This document shows, in pieces, positions 59,085-64,000 of a stretch of DNA of 64,000 bases. Position numbers and translations under genes: made by a program. The number at the start of each line of letters is the position of its first letter. The stretch's first letter is position 1. A model generated the notes under the pieces. It was not told the origin of the DNA, searched no databases, and saw only the letters and a program-made list of their open reading frames with translations. Source of the DNA: Oenanthe sinensis. Taxonomy: Eukaryota; Streptophyta; Magnoliopsida; Apiales; Apiaceae. The stretch is taken from contig CM053794.1 of the NCBI GenBank assembly GCA_028671895.1, positions 16,292,501 to 16,356,500 of the forward strand, read 5' to 3'.

Positions 59085-60620
59085 TAAAAGGCATATGACT
59101 AAGGCCTATTTGTAATAATTAGATGACAACTCAACTCAATCTAGAAACAGTGGTAAATAATAAATATCAAGCAGGAATCAAGACGAAGACAGTCAACTAG
59201 TCACAGAGAATCAACAGAATCAGAAGTATTCAGTTGAACCTGCTACTTAACATTGAAGAAGTTCATTAATATGTTCAAGCGCCAGTGAAAAATAATCAAG
59301 TAGTAATTTTATAAGAATTCAGAAGATTTAGAAGATGTTAAGTGACTATTACACGAAGATTCCAGAAGAAGAAGAATAGAAAAAGAAGACAGAAAAGCTA
59401 AGCAAAGACAGAAGGCCACTAATTCTAAATGTTAAAAGACATGAAGAATATTTATTAGAGTATGACACAAATGAACCAGACAGTACATTTGTGTGTCAAC
59501 CTCAATTAATAAATATTCAACATCAAGCTGAAGTGGTTCCGAGATAGAAGACTGAAACGGATTACAGAGTTAAACAAAAGTCCTAATAGTATTTTAATTC
59601 TACAATTAAAATTAAGTTAATTATTTAATTTATTTAATTAAATTAATTCAAGTTTGAATTTAATTTAATTCATAAATTATTTAATTAAATTAAGTAGAAT
59701 TGATTTACTATAAAAGAATTGTTTCATATGACTTACAGTGAGTCATACCGAGCTGTTGAAATATGAGTCATACCGAGCTGTTGAAATATGAGTCATACCG
59801 AGCTGTTGAAATATGAGTCATACCGAGCTGCTGAAATATGAGTCATACCGAGCTGCTGAAATATGAGTCATACCGAGCTGCTGAAATATGAGTCATACCG
59901 AGATGCTGAAATATGAGTCATACCGAGCTGTTGAAATATGAGTCATACCGAGCTGCTGAAATATGAGTCATACCGAGCTGCTGAAATATGAGTCATACCG
60001 AGCTGCTGAAATATGAGTCATACCGAGCTGTTGAAATATGAGTCATACCGAGCTGCTGAAATATGAGTCATACCGAGCTGCTGAAATATGAGTCATACCG
60101 AAGCCACTTGCAATGAGTCATACCGAGCACCTTTGCAGTGAGTCATACCGAATTCTTAAATGAGTCATACCGACCATTATAAGTCTTGCCCAGCCTTTTT
60201 ATGAGTCATACAAGGGTTAATTTTAAGAGAAAAAGGTCATACTGGGATGAGTCATGCTGGCTTTCCACCTCTATAAATATGAGGAGTTGTCTTCATTTTT
60301 CAGGATCAGAAAAATAGTTCAAATTTCAGAAATTTGTCTGCATTGTAATATTCACAGATTTCTGTGCAAGTTTAGAATATAATTGTTAAACTCGAACAAT
60401 TCATGTCAAAATCGTTCTAAGCTTTTTAAACAATTATATAAACTTTCTACTTATTAATTTTGTAATACTTTTCAAGTTAATATTATATCTTCTACTTGAA
60501 CAGTATTTCATTTCAATTAATATTTCGTGTGAATTTAAAATAATATTTTTAAATCCAATATTCCACGATAATTAATAGATATTGTATTCAACCCCCCTTC
60601 TACAATATCAGGGACCAACA
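59085..60620 (+). repeat. Element C 3' LTR (complete)
   Basis: 1,536 bp. It starts TAAAAGGCATATG, the usual TG of the family (TGAAAGGCATATG at 34,560 and 10,083) being changed to TA, and ends GGGACCAACA. It holds the 25-bp array at 59,745-60,102, a TATAAATA box at 60,272-60,279 and the CAACCCCCCTTCTAC stretch near the end. Confidence 0.9.
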
Positions 60621-60949
60621 GGTATGTAGTAGTATCTTTTGTGGTCGTTAGCTGGGCACGATGGTTATTATATTAGTGATGTTTCAGGACTATGTATTCC
60701 GTTACTAAACTCTGACGTTATGTATTATGCGACCGAGTTTCGCCACATGTATCTATTTGAAGTATTCAGTTTCGTAAAAGCTTCATGTTTTAAAGCACTT
60801 CATATATAACCTGTTATAATAAATGTCTGCGAATTATCTGTGAATCCTTCTTTATAGGAAACAATTTCAAAGACTATGATTAAACAGTTAAACACCATAA
60901 ACCCTCTCCAATTATTCTGAAAGGAAATTTTCTTATGTATATCAGAAAG
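60621..60949 (+). other. Ty3-gypsy internal leader right of the nested copia elements
   Basis: Non-coding stretch between the end of element C and the gypsy gag start. No primer binding site is seen, so it was presumably separated from it by the insertion. Confidence 0.5.
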
Positions 60950-62130
60950 ATGCCTCCAAGACGTATGAGAACCAGAGCACGTCCGACCGACTCAGTGGCC
61001 CATGGTAGTAATAACCAAGAGAGGAGAAGTCAGAACTCCCAAGAGGAAGAAGAAGAGGCTGTGAGTTATAATGAAATTGATGATCAGAACTATGAAGAAG
61101 AAGATGAAGAGGACACCCATCAGGAGGAAGACTAGGGAGGGAATCAGATGGAACAGTTTGTGCGGTTACTCAGGTAGAACTTGAACCTCCCACCGCAACC
61201 ACCACCTCAGCGCCCCAACCAGGCGGTAGCAAACGTCTTCAAGGCCTTCAAGTCACTCAAACCCCAGAGTTCCAGGGGACTGCAGATCCAGTCGAGGCAA
61301 GGGCCTGGCTGAAAGAAATGGAGAAATCCTTTGAGATCATGGGCATTGAGGAAGTCCAAAAGACTATTTTCGCCACTTACCTATTGAAGGGAGAGGCTAA
61401 TTACTGGTGGGAAGCCAAGAAGAACCTGGAAACAAATGTCATCATCACCTGGGAGAGGTTTAGTGAACTATTCTTGGAAAAGTACTTTCCCAGGTTCATA
61501 GAAACCCAAATGGAGTTGAAATTTCTAGAGCTGAAGTAAGACAACATGACTGGCGCGGAGTATGAGGCAAAGTTTACAGAATTGTCAAGGTTTGTGCCAG
61601 AATTTGTAAACACAGACGCAAAAAGAGCAAGGAAGTTTCAGCAGGGACTGAAACAATGGATTCAGAACCGAGTTGCGGTGTTTGAGCTTACAGACTATGC
61701 CACGCTAGTGCAGAAGGCCTCAATTGTAGAAGCAGGTAGTGATCAGATTCATAAGAACAAGGAGGTAAAGAAGAGGAAGTTTGATAATCAGGGAGGAGGT
61801 TCTGTGAGGGGAAGCTTGCCAAGTAGGTTCAACCGAGGGACGGTGTCTCAACCTTTGAGAAGCTCAGGATTCAAGAGAGCTGAGAGTGGGAGCGTAGGCC
61901 ATGGCGGCCGACAGACTGAAGTGTCTCAATTTAGTCAACCCTGACCCCCACTACCAGATTGTAAGAATTGCAGAAAGAAACATCATGGTCCATGCACCCA
62001 GAAAGCAATAACGTGCTTCGAGTGTGGTCTAGTAGGCCATTATTCCACTTCTTGTCCTCATAACAGTTTAAAGTACTTCCACTGTGGGATGGTAGGGCAC
62101 ATGAAGAAAGACTGCAAGGCGCCAATACCG
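60950..62130 (+). pseudogene. Ty3-gypsy gag (broken)
   Basis: The ATG at 60,950 begins MPPRRMRTRARP, followed by an acidic stretch and a TAG after about 60 codons. The gag core follows: an EFQGTADPVEARAWLKEMEK segment behind a one-base deletion in the C run near 61,262, then GEANYWWEAKKNLE, a TAA at 61,537, then FVNTDAKRARKFQQGL. Three zinc-knuckle-like motifs lie at about 61,965-62,117 (CKNCRKKHHGPC, CFECGLVGHYSTSC, YFHCGMVGHMKKDC), the last missing its first Cys. The pattern is that of plant gypsy elements of the Tekay/Del group. Inactive. Confidence 0.85.
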
Positions 62131-64000
62131 ACCATGTCCAGGGTGAGCGGAACTGCTTCCAACAGGCCACCAACTGTTAGGACCTTCAATATGACAGTGA
62201 AGGATGCCGTGAGGAACACAGATGTGATAGCAGGTACGCTTCTTCTTAATACAGTCCGTGCCAATGTTTTATTTGATACTAGAGCTACTAAGTCCTTTGT
62301 ATCTAGAGATTTTGTGTGTAAGTTAAATTTTAAGATTGAACCATTGAAAGAATTGTTACAAGTAGAGATAGCCAACCGGGAAGTAATCCCCATTAGTCAA
62401 GTGTACCCAAACTGTAATCTAGAAATAGACAGGCAAAACTTTGGTGTAGATTTAATCCCTTTTAAATTAGGGGAGTTTGACGTCATCTTGGGAATGGATT
62501 GGTTATCGAGCAACGGTGCGCAGATTGATTATGAGAAGAAAAAGATTAGGTTAAAAGTACTAGGAGGGAAAGAAGTCGTGTTCAAGGGACAATGACAAAC
62601 CAGAAAGATTTTAAACATACCCCAAACCAAGAGATTGTTACGAAAAGGGTGTGAGGCTTACCTAGCCCACGTGGTGGACACAAAGCGAGAGGTACCTAAC
62701 CTACGTGACATTCAAATCGTTGCTGAGTTCGAGGATGTGTTCCCTGATGATCTTCTAGGTCTATCACCCAATAGAGAGATAGAATTCGCAATTGACTTAG
62801 CCCAAGGGATGACGCTAGTTTCAAAGGCCCCGTACCATCTAGCCCCAGTTGAGATGAAAGGGTTAGCCACCCAGTTACAGGAACTGTTGGATATGGGAAT
62901 GATAAGACCAAGTGTGTCACATTGGGGTGCGCCAGTGTTGTTTATGAAGAAAAAGGACGGCAACATGTGACTGTGCATAGACAACCGAGAATAGATAAAT
63001 CTAACCATTAAGAACAAATATCCCTTACCAAGGATTAATGATTTGTTCGACCAGTTAAAGGACGCGGTGTGCTTCTCCAAGATTGACCTTAGGACCGGGT
63101 ATCACCAGTTAAAGATTAAGTCAAATGATATACCAAAGACTGCATTTTGCACCAGATACGAGCACTATGAGTTCTTGGTAATGTCGTTAGGATTAACCAA
63201 TGCTCCAGCAGCTTTCATGGATTTAACGAACCGAGTTTTCAAGAAATACTTGGACAAGTTCCTCATTGTTTTTATTGATGATATTCTGATCTACTCAAGG
63301 ACGGAAGAAGAACACGCGGAACACCTGAGGATCGTTTTGGAGACCCTAAGGGAAGAAAAGTTGTATGCCAAATTCTTGAAGTGTGAATTTTGGCTCAAGG
63401 AAGTCCAGTTTTTAGGACATGTGATAAGTAGCGAAGGGGTGTTGGTCGACCCTGCTAAGATAGAAGCTGTTTCAAATTGGAAAAGGCCAACCACAGCAAC
63501 CGAGGTAAGAAGTTTCGTGGGATTGGCAAATTATTACAGGAGTTTTGTTCAGGATTTTGGTAAGATAACCACCCCGCTGACCCGACTTACTCGGAAGACT
63601 GAGAAGTTCGAATGGACAGAAAAATACGAGGAAAGTTTTCAGGAATTAAAGAAGAGGTTAGTGACAACCCCCGTACTAGCATTACCGGACGGGAAGGGAG
63701 ACTTCGTAATTTACAGCGACGCATCGCACAAGGGATTAGGTTGCGTGCTTATGCAGCACGGCAAGGTAATTGTGTATGCGTCCAGGCAATTAAAGGAGTA
63801 CGAAGAGAGGTACCCCACCCACGACTTAGAATTGGCCGCGATAGTCTTCGCACTGAAAATTTGGAGAAACTATTTGTATGGAGAGAAATTAGAGATTTAC
63901 ACAGACCATAAGAGCCTGAAATATATTTTTACACAGAAGAAACTGAAGATGAGGCAAAGGAGATGGCTAGAGTTAATCAAGGATTATGACTGTGAGATTC
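62131..64000 (+). pseudogene. Ty3-gypsy pol: protease, reverse transcriptase, RNase H (broken, runs off the window)
   Basis: Protease site reads LFDTRATKSF, where DTG is expected, so the catalytic glycine is Arg. In-frame stops lie at 62,593 (TGA), 62,968 (TGA) and 62,992 (TAG). Downstream the frame is open to the window end. RT is complete with the KIDLRTGYHQ segment, catalytic FIDD in VFIDDILIYS, and FLGHVISSEGV. RNase H follows with YSDASHKGLGCVL and YTDHKSLKYIF. Integrase must lie beyond 64,000. Order (RT before integrase) and motifs identify Ty3-gypsy. Several stops fit CGA-to-TGA or CAA-to-TAA changes. Confidence 0.92.

Larger units (their letters stand above)
53408..60620 (+). mobile_element. 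Element C: internally deleted Sirevirus-type copia retrotransposon
   Basis: Plus strand: truncated 5' LTR (53,408-54,218), primer site TGGTATCAGAGC (54,221-54,232), gag joined in frame to the middle of RT, RNase H, ~2 kb of 3' region and complete 3' LTR (59,085-60,620). Protease, integrase and the first part of RT are missing. The comparable 518 bp of the two LTRs (53,701-54,218 against 60,103-60,620) differ at 7 positions by my count with no indels (about 1.35%), so the insertion is recent. The outer ~660 bp of the 5' LTR are missing. Confidence 0.92.

Noticed and set aside
63612..63911. 99-codon plus-strand frame near the right end
   Set aside because: Out-of-frame shadow of the gypsy RT/RNase H, which is open in another frame through the same bases.

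Overview
The window is nuclear DNA of a flowering plant, almost certainly a eudicot. Three multi-exon genes with GT-AG introns sit in an AT-rich background, surrounded by nested LTR retrotransposons, several MITEs and a decayed piece of plastid DNA. I cannot name the species from the sequence alone.

Layout: (1) 1-10,083 is a Ty1-copia element of the Sirevirus (SIRE/Maximus) type, called element A here, on the minus strand. Its 3' end lies off the left edge. It is inserted in an LTR remnant of another family (10,084-10,675). (2) 11,304-12,175 is a truncated LTR-like fragment of a further family. (3) 13,733-24,827 is a complete 14-exon gene for the beta subunit of protein farnesyltransferase (ERA1 orthologue, 458 aa). 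Its introns hold five MITE-like insertions and a nuclear copy of plastid ycf3. (4) 26,414-28,651 is a three-exon CASP-like (4A type) four-helix membrane protein gene. (5) 29,927-31,373 (minus) is a three-exon quinone oxidoreductase/alkenal reductase-like gene with a hydrophobic N-terminal extension. (6) 31,533-32,434 holds MITEs and a probable small Helitron. (7) 33,102-34,560 is a broken FAR1/MULE-transposase-like gene. (8) From 34,560 to the right edge there is a stack of nested insertions. A family-C copia LTR interrupts the FAR1 relic, a Ty3-gypsy element (starting 35,299, body resuming at 60,621) interrupts that LTR, and copia elements B (38,957-53,407, minus) and C (53,408-60,620, plus) sit inside the gypsy element. 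B and C are joined through truncated LTRs.

The host genes are unrelated to one another and do not form a pathway. The farnesyltransferase gene is the clearest functional locus.

The most interesting signal is in the Sirevirus-type elements. Each family carries its own short, often palindromic word repeated many times in the LTR upstream of the TATA box: GTCTCGGGGAGAC in A, TGACAGTA in B, GAGTCATACCGA in C. In A and B the same word cluster, followed by a TATA-like stretch, appears a second time in the spacer between pol and the extra downstream reading frame (ORF2). That arrangement suggests a duplicated LTR-like promoter driving ORF2. All reading of homology here is by eye; no database search was run.
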